From NCBI GenBank assembly GCA_028023455.1, contig JAQFVV010000020.1, positions 5,255,092 through 5,319,091 of the forward strand: a stretch of 64,000 nt of DNA, given 5' to 3'. Below are positions 1-10,620 of this stretch, piece after piece. Each line of letters opens with the position of its first letter. The first letter of the stretch is position 1. The DNA comes from Epiperipatus broadwayi (taxonomy: Eukaryota; Onychophora; Udeonychophora; Euonychophora; Peripatidae). The notes beneath the pieces were generated by a model. That model was not told the DNA's origin, searched no databases, and saw nothing but the letters and a program-made list of their open reading frames with translations. A program made the translations under genes and the position numbers.

Positions 1-93
1 TGATGTTTAAGAACTTGGAACAATTGACCAAAATGTTTTCCATGAAATTGGTTTTGTAAACCTTATGTTGTCCTAGTTTATCTTTCAGAATAT

Positions 94-213
94 AACTAAT
101 AACATGTAATGTGTTATTTTCATGATAAATTTGATAGACTTTTGAATATTTTGAAACTAATAACATATAATGTGTTATTTTCATGATAAATTTGATAGAC
201 TTTTGAATATTTT
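94..213. repeat. 61-bp tandem duplication
   Basis: Two nearly identical 59-base copies (94-152 and 155-213) are separated by two bases. I see only one base difference (catgta versus catata), so the duplication is recent or conserved. No coding meaning is apparent. Confidence 0.85.
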
Positions 214-632
214 AATAAATTTTTTTATCTTTTTTTACATGACTGCCATTTTGATGTAATATTTATGCCTTCAATATTGTTTATTTATATATTTATTTTG
301 ATAAATATAATTATTAATAGAATATTTATTTATCAACAACCATGCTAATTTTTAGCAGTTGATTCAGTTTCACAAGTTTTTATTTTTGCAGTTTTTGTTT
401 GGTAAGTTTTTGTGTCATGAATGAATTTTTTGAATTCAATCTCAGTTATACCTCAAATTTTATTCTCTATTGCTGCTTATGTAAACAATTAGATTTATAA
501 TTGCATTGAAAATAACCAGTAAGACTTCATTGTCAACAAATTATTATTATTATTATGTTGTTAGCATTCATTTTATTATTATTATTATAAGATTGAATTA
601 TCAATGCTCATTATGTACAGTGCAGTTTAATA
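214..632. other. AT-rich spacer with ATT microsatellites
   Basis: No gene is visible. Two short ATT runs lie at about 540-557 and 573-591, and the rest is unstructured AT-rich sequence. Confidence 0.6.
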
Positions 633-680
633 CCTATTCCCAAACCAGTTTCTTATTTTTGCCTTCATCAGTAAGAATTT
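633..680 (-). ncRNA. hammerhead-like ribozyme motif
   Basis: Read on the minus strand: UUCUUA, then the exact core CUGAUGA, a weak stem II segment, GAAAC, UG, the triplet GUU, then UGGGAAU. Stem I can form six pairs (UUCUUA with UGGGAA, two of them G-U). Stem II is poor, so this is probably a decayed member of the family seen at 2096-2144 and 38681-38730. Confidence 0.45.
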
Positions 681-997
681 AGAATTTATAGCATCCATCA
701 CATCTATTTTTCTTTTTATTGAAAAACTTTTAGTTTGAAATTAATCCAAGCTAAACTATACATATAAGCATATAGATCGGACATCAGACCAGTATCGACA
801 TATTTTAATATTTCACTTTTATTCTAATTATATATACCTTTTTTCCTTAATGGAAAATATTATTGCCAATACATCAATTGATTGTTAAAGTTTTCTACAT
901 TAAATTACATTACTATCCAGTAACCACTGATAAGAAATCAAACAAATTCACCTTTCTTATTACTTTTTCAATGCTTATTTTATTAAAATTAATCCAT

Positions 998-1036
998 CTG
1001 ACAGTTTCGACTGTCCAGCAATTTTCCTCAGAGCTA
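998..1036 (-). ncRNA. degenerate hammerhead-like motif, Penelope-type layout
   Basis: Minus-strand order is CUGAGGA, a hairpin segment ending in ACAGUC, then GAAAC and UGUC. The same layout recurs at 10108-10147 and 24751-24788. Stem I is only partly complementary, so activity is doubtful. It lies just before a small inverted repeat (1095-1274). Confidence 0.3.
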
Positions 1037-1094
1037 CATAAAATTCCAATAATTTTAAACTTTTCTCAAAATAATGTAATTCATTATAAACAAT

Positions 1095-1274
1095 ATGTAC
1101 AACATAAATACTAAGAAAAGATTGTTTAATACTTTAAAATACATCAACATAGTATGCTGATCATACTTTTGACTAACAGGTAGTCATAATCATAGTTCAA
1201 AAGTATGCTTAGTATACTATGTTGATGTATTTTAAAGTTTTAAACAAGCTTTTTTTAGTATATGTGTTGTACAT
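1095..1274. repeat. inverted repeat, arms about 78 bp
   Basis: Left arm 1095-1172 and right arm 1197-1274 are reverse complements with a few mismatches and a 24-base loop. Both contain the segment around atacatcaacatagtatgc or its complement. No gene is inside. Confidence 0.8.
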
Positions 1275-1550
1275 ATTATTTATATTGAAGACATATATAA
1301 ATATATCAATACAAAAATACCTAATCATATAAACATACAACATTATATGCTCTTCTAAATGACTCATTTCTTTACATATATCTTATTACTTATATATATA
1401 TATGAAAAACAAAAATAAGTTATCCACGTAACCTGCTATCACTTGTTATTTATGTTCAAAAGATGGCGCTTTACCAAAACCACCGAACAAGTGTAAAATT
1501 TGTTTACATAAACGAAAAAAGAGTCAGAATTAACTACCTCTTTCATTTGC

Positions 1551-1606
1551 TCACCCCCAGATCAGCTGATTTCAAGCTGGTTTGCTCTCCTCAGTGGGGG
1601 ATAGAG
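1551..1606 (-). ncRNA. hammerhead ribozyme, left arm of palindrome
   Basis: On the minus strand: stem I UCCCCCA pairs with UGGGGG (six pairs); core CUGAGGA fits CUGANGA; stem II GAGC/GCUU has four pairs with loop AAACCA; the GAAA box follows; stem III AUC/GAU has three pairs with loop AGCU; the cleavage triplet is AUC. Cleavage is predicted between plus-strand positions 1560 and 1559. All conserved core positions of a type I hammerhead are present. Self-cleavage is inferred from the fold, not shown. Confidence 0.75.
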
Positions 1607-1884
1607 TATAGAAACTAGATCTAAACACTGACTCTCAAGTGTTTATGCAAAACGTTTCTATCAGATTGCAAGCGTGAATTTTTCAGACCGGTAAAGTCTT
1701 CAAACTCAGCCTAGCAAGCCAGATATTTATATGGTGATTCTGAACTGAGATCAGACCCATATAAATATCTGGCTTGCTAGGCTGAGTTTGAAGACTTTAC
1801 CGGTCTGAAAAATTCACGCTTGCAATCTGATAGAAACGTTTTGCATAAACACTTGAGAGTCAGTGTTTAGATCTAGTTTCTATA

Positions 1885-1940
1885 CTCTATCCCTCACTGA
1901 GGAGAGCAAACCAGCTTGAAATAAGCTGATCTGGGGGTGA
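1885..1940 (+). ncRNA. hammerhead ribozyme, right arm of palindrome
   Basis: Mirror copy of the left-arm motif, read on the plus strand. Two bases differ. One in stem I turns a C-G pair into U-G and keeps pairing. The other, in stem III, removes the innermost pair and leaves two. The core CUGAGGA, stem II GAGC/GCUU, GAAA box and AUC triplet are intact. Predicted cut is after 1931. Confidence 0.72.
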
Positions 1941-2095
1941 GCAAATGAAAGAGGTAGTTAATTCTGACTCTTTTTTCGTTTATGTAAACAAATTTTACAC
2001 TTGTTCGGTGGTTTTGGTAAAGCGCCATCTTTTGAATATATATATATGTTATATATAGAGGTCAGAAATAATCTCTTAACAAGCTTTGTAGAATA

Positions 2096-2144
2096 TCCCC
2101 AACCCCAGACCAGTTTCTGCTACTGGATTCCTCAGTGAGGTGCT
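2096..2144 (-). ncRNA. hammerhead-like motif, left arm
   Basis: Minus strand: CACCUCA, CUGAGGA, stem II segment AUCCAGUAGCA (weak), GAAAC, UG, GUC, UGGGGUUG. Stem I has six pairs. Core and GUC triplet are intact. Stem II is short, so activity is uncertain. Confidence 0.55.
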
Positions 2145-2310
2145 AGTATATTCAGGCATTAGATTAAAATGACCAGGACTATTTAAATTAGATAGCTGGA
2201 TTGGAAGACACAAGAATGTCTGAAAATTTCAAATTTTCTATTTAATAGTTATCCATTAGATAAAATGCTGGGCTTGTCCTGGTATTTTTAATCTAATTCT
2301 TGAATATCCT

Positions 2311-2358
2311 AGCACCTCACTGAGGAAGCCAGTAGCAGAAATTGATCTCGGGTTGGGG
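2311..2358 (+). ncRNA. hammerhead-like motif, right arm
   Basis: Plus strand: CACCUCA, CUGAGGA, AGCCAGUAGCA (G-C and C-G form a two-pair stem II), GAAAU, UG, AUC, UCGGGUUGG. Stem I has one mismatch. Diverged partner of 2096-2144. Confidence 0.5.
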
Positions 2359-2409
2359 ATATTCTGCAAAGTTTGTTAAGAGCTTATTTGCGAGCTCTAT
2401 ATATAACAT

Positions 2410-3800
2410 TTGTAATACAAGCTTGTTAAATTAGGTTATGTGTCATATGACTTGATTGCTTTGTAATATATATATATATGCATACATTCCATATATATAT
2501 ATATATTCATCAATTATACTACATATACATATATTATCTCTATTTATATGTACATAAATAAATACTACCTTCAATATATCTATACCATATATACATACCC
2601 TAACCTACTCAAAACTTATACTATATCTATATTATTAATTATTATTATTATTGATAAGTATAGAAGCAAGAGAAGCAGGCTTGAGTCAAATAATGTTACA
2701 TTAGTATTCATATTCCTATTCAAGGAATAAATATGCCAACAAATACAGTAAAACTGAGATACTGAAAGGAAGAGTTACTGATGTTATGGTTTTTTAAATT
2801 TTAAACTAAAAGCTTAAAAAAAATTAAAGGTATTCTCTGACTACATAACTGCTTTAGATTCAGGATTGGATTGTTATTAATGAAAGGTGAAAACCTTTAA
2901 AGCAGTCTGAGAATGAGGATTAAATTATTGTATCAATTGGTAATTACCAATAACTCTATTTTGCAATAGATGGCGCTAGAATGAAGATAAAAATGCTCTT
3001 CTTGATATAACAAACATTGAGAGCCAAATCATGTTGCACTGATATTACCATCACTGTCATTTAAATTTCTTATCCAATACCTGATTGACTTCTGAAGTTT
3101 TATTCCTTAATTGATTAATTTTTTAATGATTGTCTTAATCAATTTCAATAAAGAATGGCAAACTTTTTGATTGCCAATGAAAGGGAGATGGCAGGCAAAA
3201 ATATACTACTCTTACCAATTGATGAAAACTATTATGCTCAAACATATCCTTAACTATTTGAGCAATGGACCACACCCTTTTTTCTAATACTTTTCACAGA
3301 TTGCTAGAGTCCAAATTTTTTATTTATAAATGCAGCCTTTTTATTTACTAAAAAACTAGTGATGAAATAACTTTTATATTTAAAATGAAGGCATACATGC
3401 AATGGTACCACATGTATCTGTCCTCCATACAATATGAATTCAATTTGGATCAAAATAAACTATAAATCTAACCATGTTGGTCAGTAAAAGGGTATCTCGC
3501 TATTTTATCTAGAAGACAAAAGTATGAATGGATAAGTAATCAAACTCATTAACTGAAAACTAGAAAGAGCAGTGAGTATTGTCTTCTCTATTACAGGTTT
3601 TTTGGGAGGGATTTTCACCAGACTTATATCTTGCAGCAAGTACTTCAAAGGCTTAATTTTTATCTATAAAAAATTATATTTGTAGCTTATTGTATATGAC
3701 TGCTTCTGTTTCATCCAACAAATAATTTATTATATTTGATAAAAATCACATAAAATATTTCCAAATATTATTTTCCTGAAAGTTTACGATGATGGTATTT
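2410..3800. other. AT-rich spacer, no gene seen
   Basis: Contains short TA runs near 2467-2510 and an ATT run near 2637-2653. No coding or structured feature can be supported. Confidence 0.6.
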
Positions 3801-4080
3801 TAGTTGTATTTATATATGGAACTATTTCTGTCATCTCTATAAATACTGAATAACTTTAGAAAAATTTAACTTTATTTAAATATTTCAAATACATTCAACT
3901 GTTAGTAATAGCACACATGTTCAAATACTTCGAACTGTTAGTAATAGCCCACAAGTTCATACCTGCGTGCTATTACGAACAGTTGAATGTATCTGAAATA
4001 TTTAAATAAAGTTAAATTTTTCTAAAGACATTCAATACTTATATTAGATGACGGAAATAGTTCCATATATAAATACAATA
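3801..4080. repeat. inverted repeat family S1 with internal direct repeat
   Basis: Left arm about 3804-3916 and right arm about 3965-4078 are imperfect reverse complements. A unit around cgaactgttagtaatagc is repeated in direct orientation at 3889-3922 and 3925-3957 and inverted at 3961-3992. A partial relative lies at 62940-63056. No ribozyme core was found in it. Confidence 0.7.
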
Positions 4081-4655
4081 CTTCATATATATATATACAG
4101 TTAGAAGAAGAACGATAACAAAAAAGATTTATTGAGGTTTCTGTTTTTAATAAATTTTTAAGAGTTTAATATTATGTATATATTTTTAAATAATTTACAG
4201 AATAAATCAGAATCCTTACAAAGGTTTTTGTAGATTTCACTCTAATTACAAATAATGTTTTATTTTTTAGTAGTAAATTTATTGAAATTTATAAGGATTT
4301 ATATATTGCAAGTAGTAGAAAAAATGAAATATTATTCTATGAAAACAATGGAGATATATTGAGAAAATAAAAAGGGTATTTTTTAAAGAGGGAGATTATG
4401 CGTTGTTTTAATGTCTGAGAAAAAAAGAGACCCCATTTATAGTCTTATCGTGCCCCATATCTGTTTTACATAATGGTACAAACTTAATTTTTGGTCATGA
4501 TTTTTTATTAATGATTATATTGGCCATATATATATATTGTAATGGTCAGACTATGCATGTCTAAATATTTTAAAGTTATATTAATGATATTAAACATCAG
4601 GAAATAGACAGGCACACATATATTTTTTATAAGGATGCTATGACATATGAGAAAA
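4081..4655. other. AT-rich spacer, no gene seen
   Basis: TA runs near 4087 and 4528; nothing else recognisable. Confidence 0.55.
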
Positions 4656-4667
4656 TATTTTTTTTAA

Positions 4668-4905
4668 TATCATACTAACTGAAACACAGACTTTATATAT
4701 GTAATATATTGGGTATATGAGCACAGACTTTCACACGACCCACCATTCTATCTCATATCACTGATACACTTGAACACATATATGTCGAAAAGATAAATAA
4801 TCACCAATATACGTATTTCATGCTAAACCAGCAATCATCAGTTGGTCCAGATTATCATCTCCACACACATATATGCTATAAGTGCTCAGATATATTATAA
4901 TATTT
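4668..4905 (-). mobile_element. family B ribozyme element, copy 1 (first half)
   Basis: Shares about 200 bases with the complete copy at 23434-23866. It begins with a terminal segment (ctgaaacacag, then tgtaatatattgggtat) that matches the reverse complement of that copy's other end, so the family has terminal inverted repeats. It holds a complete hammerhead motif. The second half of the element is not contiguous; a matching piece lies inverted at 5043-5208. Confidence 0.75.
4798..4855 (-). ncRNA. hammerhead ribozyme of family B
   Basis: Minus strand: UAAUC, bulge UGG, ACCAA, core CUGAUGA, then stem II UGCU/AGCA with loop GGUUU, then GAAA, stem III A-U and U-A around a four-base loop, triplet AUA, UUGGU, GAUUA. 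Stem I therefore has ten pairs (ACCAA with UUGGU, UAAUC with GAUUA) around the UGG bulge. The 10.1/11.1 position is a U-U mismatch. Natural fast hammerheads use contacts between a stem I bulge and the stem II loop; the bulge here fits that role, which is inference. Confidence 0.75.
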
Positions 4906-5042
4906 TGTAAGAAACTATTGTTTTGTTATTGGTTTAAATAGTGTGTTAACATATATATTCCATGTACATTTCATCAGGAGTAAATTATGTTCCACAGGAT
5001 CAAGCCTAGTATTGGGAATAGTGGCTGCATAAAAATCATTAC

Positions 5043-5208
5043 ACGAGGGGTCAGATTGACCTTAGATCAACATGGATGTGACAAGAATCTCAGCCTCAGG
5101 GTGGCCTTTCAGCATTCCATCATCAGATTTTCAATTGGATGAACGGTTGAAGAGTTGGAGTGTGGCGTAGATTGAAGCCTGTCCATTAAAATGTGAAGAT
5201 TGGCTATG
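5043..5208 (-). mobile_element. family B element, inverted second half
   Basis: Reverse complement of the second half of the copy at 23434-23866, with matching words such as ggggtcagattgacctta. Together with 4668-4905 it makes a rearranged copy with the second half flipped. The small open frame on its minus strand (5109-5303) lies in repeat sequence and is not a gene. Confidence 0.7.
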
Positions 5209-7519
5209 TCTTCCAATACTCCTATTAAAATTATTAAAAATGAAGAGTATTGTCCAAGTAAGTCATTTAATTGCAATGAAATTGGGTTGTTTTGATATAT
5301 CAATGGCTTCAGAATGTCAATAGCTTAACATTTCATTTACCATTTTATTTTTTTAAAAAATAAAGTTTAACTGTTATTATTATTATTATTATAAGAATAT
5401 GAGACTTTCCTTATACAAATGTAATATATCTTATATATACTAAAACATAATAAAAGGAAACACTATATTTGAATAACAAGATCAGGCAGCTAAGCATTTT
5501 TGAGGATATTCTATAACATCATGCTCATACCATTATAATGATCATGGGGAAAAAATGGTAGAATATATATATATATAAAACCAAAAATATATTCAAAGCT
5601 TATGCAAATTAGATAGTTCATTTCTTAAAGAGAGGGAAGCATAATTCCTTCCAGTTTATGGTATTATTGTTATTAGTTATGTGCTAAGCTTCGTTGATCT
5701 TTCATCTAAAGTCATTTCTCTTAATGTAAGCAATTGTGACAGATAATGGTTCAAATGTATGGCCAATGATATTCTGGTACTCAAGAAAACTGACTTATGC
5801 TCAGACTGGTTTGAGGCTCTTCTATATAGATATTGCTTCATAAGAATATTTGTAGCATACCGGCTAATTTTTATGAATTATATATATATAAGTAATATTC
5901 CATTAGGTTTTTATGATATTATGATTCTGTCTAAGATACAGATTTCACATGATGAACTACTTTTATATAGTTTAGATATTATGAGAGTATTTTTGCAATG
6001 TGTTCACATTCACATTTTGGCTGGGTAATGATTTACATAAAAACTGGTTTAAATTTTATTTATAATGTTTCAATATTTACTACTACTGAACCTATATTAG
6101 TAACATTTAATTTTCATAATCTAGAGTTAAATAATAGATTATTAGAAAAACTATTACACGGAATAATAGACAACAATTTTATAAAATTATTATTAAGTGG
6201 GCTGAACCTTAATTATAAATACACAATAGAAATATGTGTCAAGCAAAAAATTGTATTAGATAATGCTGTGGAATTTCTACTCTCTAAACAAATGGATAAA
6301 TACCTAATTGTAATAAAAAAAAGCAGTTACAGATAGACCTGTTTTAACATGACCCTGATGTGGAAAAATGGCCATTTCAAAAAAATCTGCAGATTTAGAA
6401 ATGGGGGGGGGGGAGGGAGATATTTATAAAATAAGATAACAAAAATAATGCCAGACTATAAATCTGAAAGAGGGAAAGTAAATATAGTATCAAAAAATTA
6501 AACAACGTGAATAATGAACACATTCCGATGAACAGGAATACATTGGAACAAAAAATTATTGTGGAAGTTTACATTGGAGTAGATCTGTCACTATTATCAT
6601 ATAAAGACTAGATAAAAATTAAAAATAGAAGAAAATGCCATTCATGAAAACTTAGGTTATTGCTACAAACTGAAGTAGGAATAAAGTAGAATGATTGGAA
6701 AAGTGACAACCTGTGAAATTAAATTCGAAGGTTAAATTTTTACCATTGTATATCGTCAATAAAGATTTTAACTTGTTACTAAGGAGAAACTGGTTTTGTC
6801 CTTTGAGAATCCATATAAAGTAGTCAAAAATATGGTAAATAAAAAAATTAATTTCAGTGACTGTTTAATAACATGTAAGCAGGAAATAGCATTCTCAAGC
6901 AGAATGTAACAACCAGAATTAGTAACACTGTCAGTATGTAAAAAACAGAAATGGAATTGATGTCTGATAAAAACAGCAATAATAATAATAATCATAATTT
7001 TCAATCTTTATTCCTTGAGACGAAAATGATTCTTTCCAAATTTAACGACATTTCTTAAATCCATATCCCCCCAAATCACTTCAGAATTTTTTTTTTATCT
7101 CATTCTTCTCATACATGGTTACTTTCTGGATTCTTTACAATCTTTGGAAAGCAGTTTAAAATTTCAAATACCACCTGATATTATTTCTTCTATACAGCAT
7201 TGCAGCTTAATTCCATTTTAATCTCTCATTTCTTTGTGATAACAAAGTTACTTATTTGTTCTCTCGGCCATGTAATTCATTTTAAATCCACCCCTTGTGC
7301 TCCCAACGTATATTTCTCCATATTTCAGTATATTGTCTAAAGTCTCTGTATGGCTCTTTTATTAAGCAAATCGTATATCGATATATAAGTACTAATAAAA
7401 TACATTTATTAAAAGACTTCTTTTCAAACTCATAGATATGTTGCTTTTAATATTAAATTATTTCTACAAAAGCATTCCATCTAAGTTTAATTTTGTGATT
7501 AATTAATTAATTTATTTTT
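5209..7519. other. AT-rich region, one unassigned open segment
   Basis: Mostly spacer, with ATT repeats near 5373-5393 and a poly-G tract near 6404-6414. Overlapping plus-strand frames at 5759-6028 and 5998-6336 give an AT-rich 112-residue translation with no motif I recognise and strong Asn/Lys/Ile bias. I do not call it a gene. Confidence 0.4.
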
Positions 7520-7601
7520 TATTTTTCATATGTCAAAGCGTTGACCGGGAAGCGAACCCGGGCCAGCTGCTTGGAAGGCAACTATGCTAACCATTTTGCT
7601 A
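7520..7601 (-). mobile_element. tRNA-Gly-derived SINE, 5'-truncated
   Basis: Minus strand reads gttagcatagttgcc, tccaagcagctgg, cccgggttcgcttcccgg, then tttgacatatg and an A-rich tail. The head matches a glycine tRNA (UCC anticodon) including the B box. The first part of the tRNA region is missing or mutated. Confidence 0.85.
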
Positions 7602-8460
7602 TTAATTTGAATCATTATTTTTCCTTTTGTATATTCTGACCAAGATATTTGTAGTTGTTACTTGTTGCAAATTCATTACTAACAATATTTATTTCCCCCT
7701 TTATGAAAAGCTATCGCAATACCTTTATTCTCTTTACAATTCATCTGGGTCCTGACATATAAAGTTTAAGAATTACACATACATTATTTATAAATCTAAA
7801 ACAGGCAAAACTCTCCATAAAGCTACTTAAAGATTATGTTTATTTTTTCACTTATTAAATTATTTTTAGATAGCAACGAGATATATTTAATGTTTTCAAC
7901 AATTTAGGATTTCAATAGATCAGCTAAAGTCATTTCTAGAAATATGTCCAGCCCAGCTTTAATACAGTATCTAATATCAATGATTTCTGTCATTTCCGGT
8001 ATTTGACCTTCTTTTGAACTCCCACGCAATAAACCATTTGATTTTTAAAAATTAATACCTGTTTTTTTTCTCTCACCTACATATCTAACATTCGATCTCA
8101 CCTTATATTTAGTTTTAAAATGAAATAGTTTTTTTGTGTGTGCAATAAAAATGCGTGATCTTTGTATAAATTTACAATATTGAAACAAAATAAAAGAAAA
8201 ACAGAAATAATGTCATAAATATATAAAATCTCAAACATTATTTATGGAAAGTAATAGTACGTTTCATTCTACAATATAACTAATCCAGATCAAATGCTGA
8301 AGAATTTATTCCTAATATATAAAATTAGGAATATAGGAACAGATTGATAAAGTGATTAATTTATTAATGACTATATTTGAAATATAATTTACGTTCTAAA
8401 ATAAATATATCAAAACTATTTAAAATATTTTTGTTAATTAATTAAAAGTACAAATAAAAA
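7602..8460. other. AT-rich spacer with an M1 fragment
   Basis: At 7797-7825 there is a short match to the M1 terminus (aggcaaaactctccata). Otherwise no feature is visible. Confidence 0.5.
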
Positions 8461-8471
8461 AAAGTAAGTAG

Positions 8472-8563
8472 TCAAGCGTTGGTGGTCGAGTGGTCAGCAC
8501 AGCTGCCTTACAAGCAGGTGTCAACGGGTTAGCGGGTTCGCATCCCGACCGATGAGAAAAAAA
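8472..8563 (+). mobile_element. tRNA-derived SINE with target duplication
   Basis: Reads tcaagcgttggtggtcgag, cagcacagctgcc, gggttcgcatcccg and an A tail. Flanking 11-base duplications aaagtaagtag at 8461-8471 and 8564-8574 mark a LINE-mediated insertion. The anticodon-arm region differs from the Gly type, so this is a second subfamily. Confidence 0.9.
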
Positions 8564-8574
8564 AAAGTAAGTAG

Positions 8575-9625
8575 AGGTATAGGAAGATAAGAAATAATTA
8601 TTCTAGCAGTACTAAAATAATAAAATAATTTCAATATTGGTATTTATCTAAAATTGTTTTAATTTTATTCAAAATGTAATGCGTATGTACACAAGTTTTT
8701 TTTTTGACAACTTATATACATCTAAAAAATAATTTCAAAGTATTATCTCTTTGTTGCTTTTTAAATTAAAATGTTTAAACTTAAAGTAATCTTGCTTGAA
8801 GTAATAATATTCATTACAGGTATATAAAACTTGTTAAGATAATTGAATTATTACTGTCCTCTTTTGTATCTATTTAGAACTAAACAAAATTTCAGAGATG
8901 TAAATGCGCACATTAGTTATTGTAAATTAAAAAATAATAATTCGTTCCAGGCAAGTTTAATCAAACAAATATAAATTACATTATCAAAATGATTAATACT
9001 TATTAAAATATATCATATGGGTTTTATATATATAATTATTTAATCATTTTGAACTCGAGGAAACTAGTTTTTTTTTTAAATGTTGCAATCATTAGCTGGC
9101 ATCCCTCCTTGTTTCATAATAAAAATAGCTACTAATGTTTCGTTGCCATTACTAACAATATAGTTGTAATTTTATAAGCCCATCCAGTCAATTACTTGAT
9201 GGCATAGATTTACATGTTTCTGACATGTAGCTTCTGGCAACAAATTCCCACAAAGAAATTTGAATTATTATTGTAGTAACTGTTTTAATCAACTTCATAT
9301 AAAAAAATTAGATTTAGTAATCTATCTTAAAGAATACTGATGCGAATAAAAGAAAGGCAATAAACCTTGCCGCGTAATTTTAAAAAGTTTTAGAATGACA
9401 AACTGCATTTCTTTACACTATATTTATAAATAATCAAGTAATTAAATTTAGCACGAGTGTAAAAACATTTCTTTTTTTCTGTCATCTATTGTAAAATGTA
9501 TATAATTATAAATTCGTATAAAATCCTAACATATTAAACTGTAAGTTATGTTATTAACACAGTACTGTATATTATATGCATTGTATTTCCTTTGTTCTAA
9601 GTTGCTTAAAAAATATTGGTGATTT
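8575..9625. other. AT-rich spacer, no gene seen
   Basis: Nothing beyond low-complexity AT sequence. Confidence 0.55.
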
Positions 9626-9629
9626 ATTA

Positions 9630-9745
9630 TTATCTAGTAATATTTACTAAGGCAATAAACCTAAAGCATGTGCGGTTGAAAATTGGAAGGTAGGGACCTC
9701 TACAGGTCTTAACCACAAGCTTACGCCTTGGAAGAACAGAGGGGA
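9630..9745 (+). repeat. dispersed repeat N, copy 1
   Basis: Shares ordered blocks with the reverse complement of 44490-44610, including gggacctctacaggtctta, aagcttacg and an upstream atattta-taaggc block. Slightly GC-richer than its surroundings. Family unknown. Confidence 0.6.
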
Positions 9746-10017
9746 ACCCTTCTTTACTTCAACCTACTTTCTATATAAATAGGTGAAGCTGAAGCGGTTA
9801 GAGGCACATATGTTAATACTGTTATCTACTGATATAAAAATTGGATTTTTAATGACATCAATGACTACTTTTTACCACACTTTACATTTTAAAAATTTAA
9901 TTTATTTTCCAAAGTGTAATGTTTTAAATGTTGATACTTTCCAAATATGCAGTATTAAATAAATAATTATGTTGCTAGCATTCGAATCTAAAAACTTTGA
10001 AAAATAGATACCAGTAA

Positions 10018-10243
10018 TTTGGGAAAGATATTCATTTATGTTGCTTACAATAACTCTCCTCATATACACTTGTATGCAAATTTTTTTTAATGATTCTTTT
10101 ATTTTCCTGTCAGTTTCGACCATCCTGCAATCTTCATCAGAGCAATCTTAATCTCCTTTACCTTTTAAAATAACTGATTTTTATATATATTAAAGTGTAT
10201 ATGGGGGGAGTTATTGTAAGCAATATATATGAATATATGAAGA
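10018..10243. repeat. inverted repeat around a hammerhead-like motif
   Basis: A segment around agttattgtaagcaa occurs on the minus strand (10018-10083) and again on the plus strand (10187-10243). The central unpaired part holds the motif at 10108-10147. The minus-strand open frame at 9902-10123 overlaps this repeat and is not a gene. Confidence 0.65.
10108..10147 (-). ncRNA. hammerhead-like motif, Penelope-type layout
   Basis: Minus strand: CUGAUGA, an extra A, GAUUGCAGGAUGGUC (weak stem II), GAAAC, UGACAGG. Core and GAAA box are exact, but no good NUH triplet and stem I pair were found, so this may be decayed. Confidence 0.35.
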
Positions 10244-10498
10244 AATGCAAAGACAGTAAAAGGAGAAAAATAAGAATATACTTCTAATTTTGGAAAGCTT
10301 ATTTTTGTGAATGCCATAACAATGATTATATATTATGTCTAACAAAAGTCTCTTCCAAGCAAGACAGAATATTTCATTTATGCAAATATGATCTTACAAA
10401 CAAATTCTTATCTATGCTTTCATTTACTAATGGTTTATCATGTTCTATTGATTTCCTAATCTTTGATAACTTCCCACAATAAATCACTTAAAACAATT

Positions 10499-10610
10499 GT
10501 TTTTTTCCCATATGTCATAGCATCGGGCGGGAGGCGAATCCACAACCGTCTGCAACCAACTACTTGCCTGCAAGGTGGCTGCGATGACCTCTCGGCTAAC
10601 AACGCTTGAC
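10499..10610 (-). mobile_element. tRNA-derived SINE, long-variable-arm subfamily
   Basis: Minus strand reads gtcaagcgttgttagccgag, aggtcatcgcagccacc, a longer middle segment, then gattcgcctcccgcccgatg and catatg before an A-rich end. Target duplications taaaacaatt at 10489-10498 and 10611-10620. Confidence 0.9.
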
Positions 10611-10620
10611 TAAAACAATT

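Larger units (their letters stand above)
1455..2036. mobile_element. near-perfect 582-bp palindromic (foldback) element
   Basis: Left arm 1455-1734 and right arm 1757-2036 are each exactly 280 bases and reverse complementary. By eye only two positions differ, and both lie inside the ribozyme motif. The loop is 22 bases (1735-1756). Outer ends are ttcaaaagatggcgc and its complement. No reading frame is present and no clear target duplication was found; the right flank is a TA repeat. The near identity of the arms implies a recent origin or gene conversion. It is more GC-rich than its surroundings. Each arm carries a hammerhead-type motif, so a transcript from either strand would carry one in sense orientation. 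It could be a non-autonomous retroelement, a foldback DNA element or an inverted duplication. Confidence 0.85.
2046..2409. mobile_element. diverged palindromic element with two hammerhead motifs
   Basis: Left arm 2046-2180 and right arm about 2274-2409 are reverse complements with scattered mismatches, around an AT-rich centre of about 90 bases. Each arm has a hammerhead-type motif. The segment around ccagaccagtttc and cctcagtgagg resembles the 1455-2036 palindrome and the M1 elements at 59-61 kb, so these families share a ribozyme ancestor. It lies ten bases from the 1455-2036 element. Confidence 0.75.

Noticed and set aside
863-1114. Small plus-strand open frame
   Set aside because: AT-biased, overlaps a hammerhead-like motif and an inverted repeat, no protein motif.
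1460-2970. AGATGGCGC words at 1461, 2022 (complement) and near 2968, possible CTCF- or YY1-like sites
   Set aside because: Two of the three are the same position in the palindrome arms; motif too short to support function.
5998-6336. 112-residue open frame
   Set aside because: No recognisable domain, strong Asn/Lys/Ile bias and no splice or start context; could be chance in AT-rich DNA.
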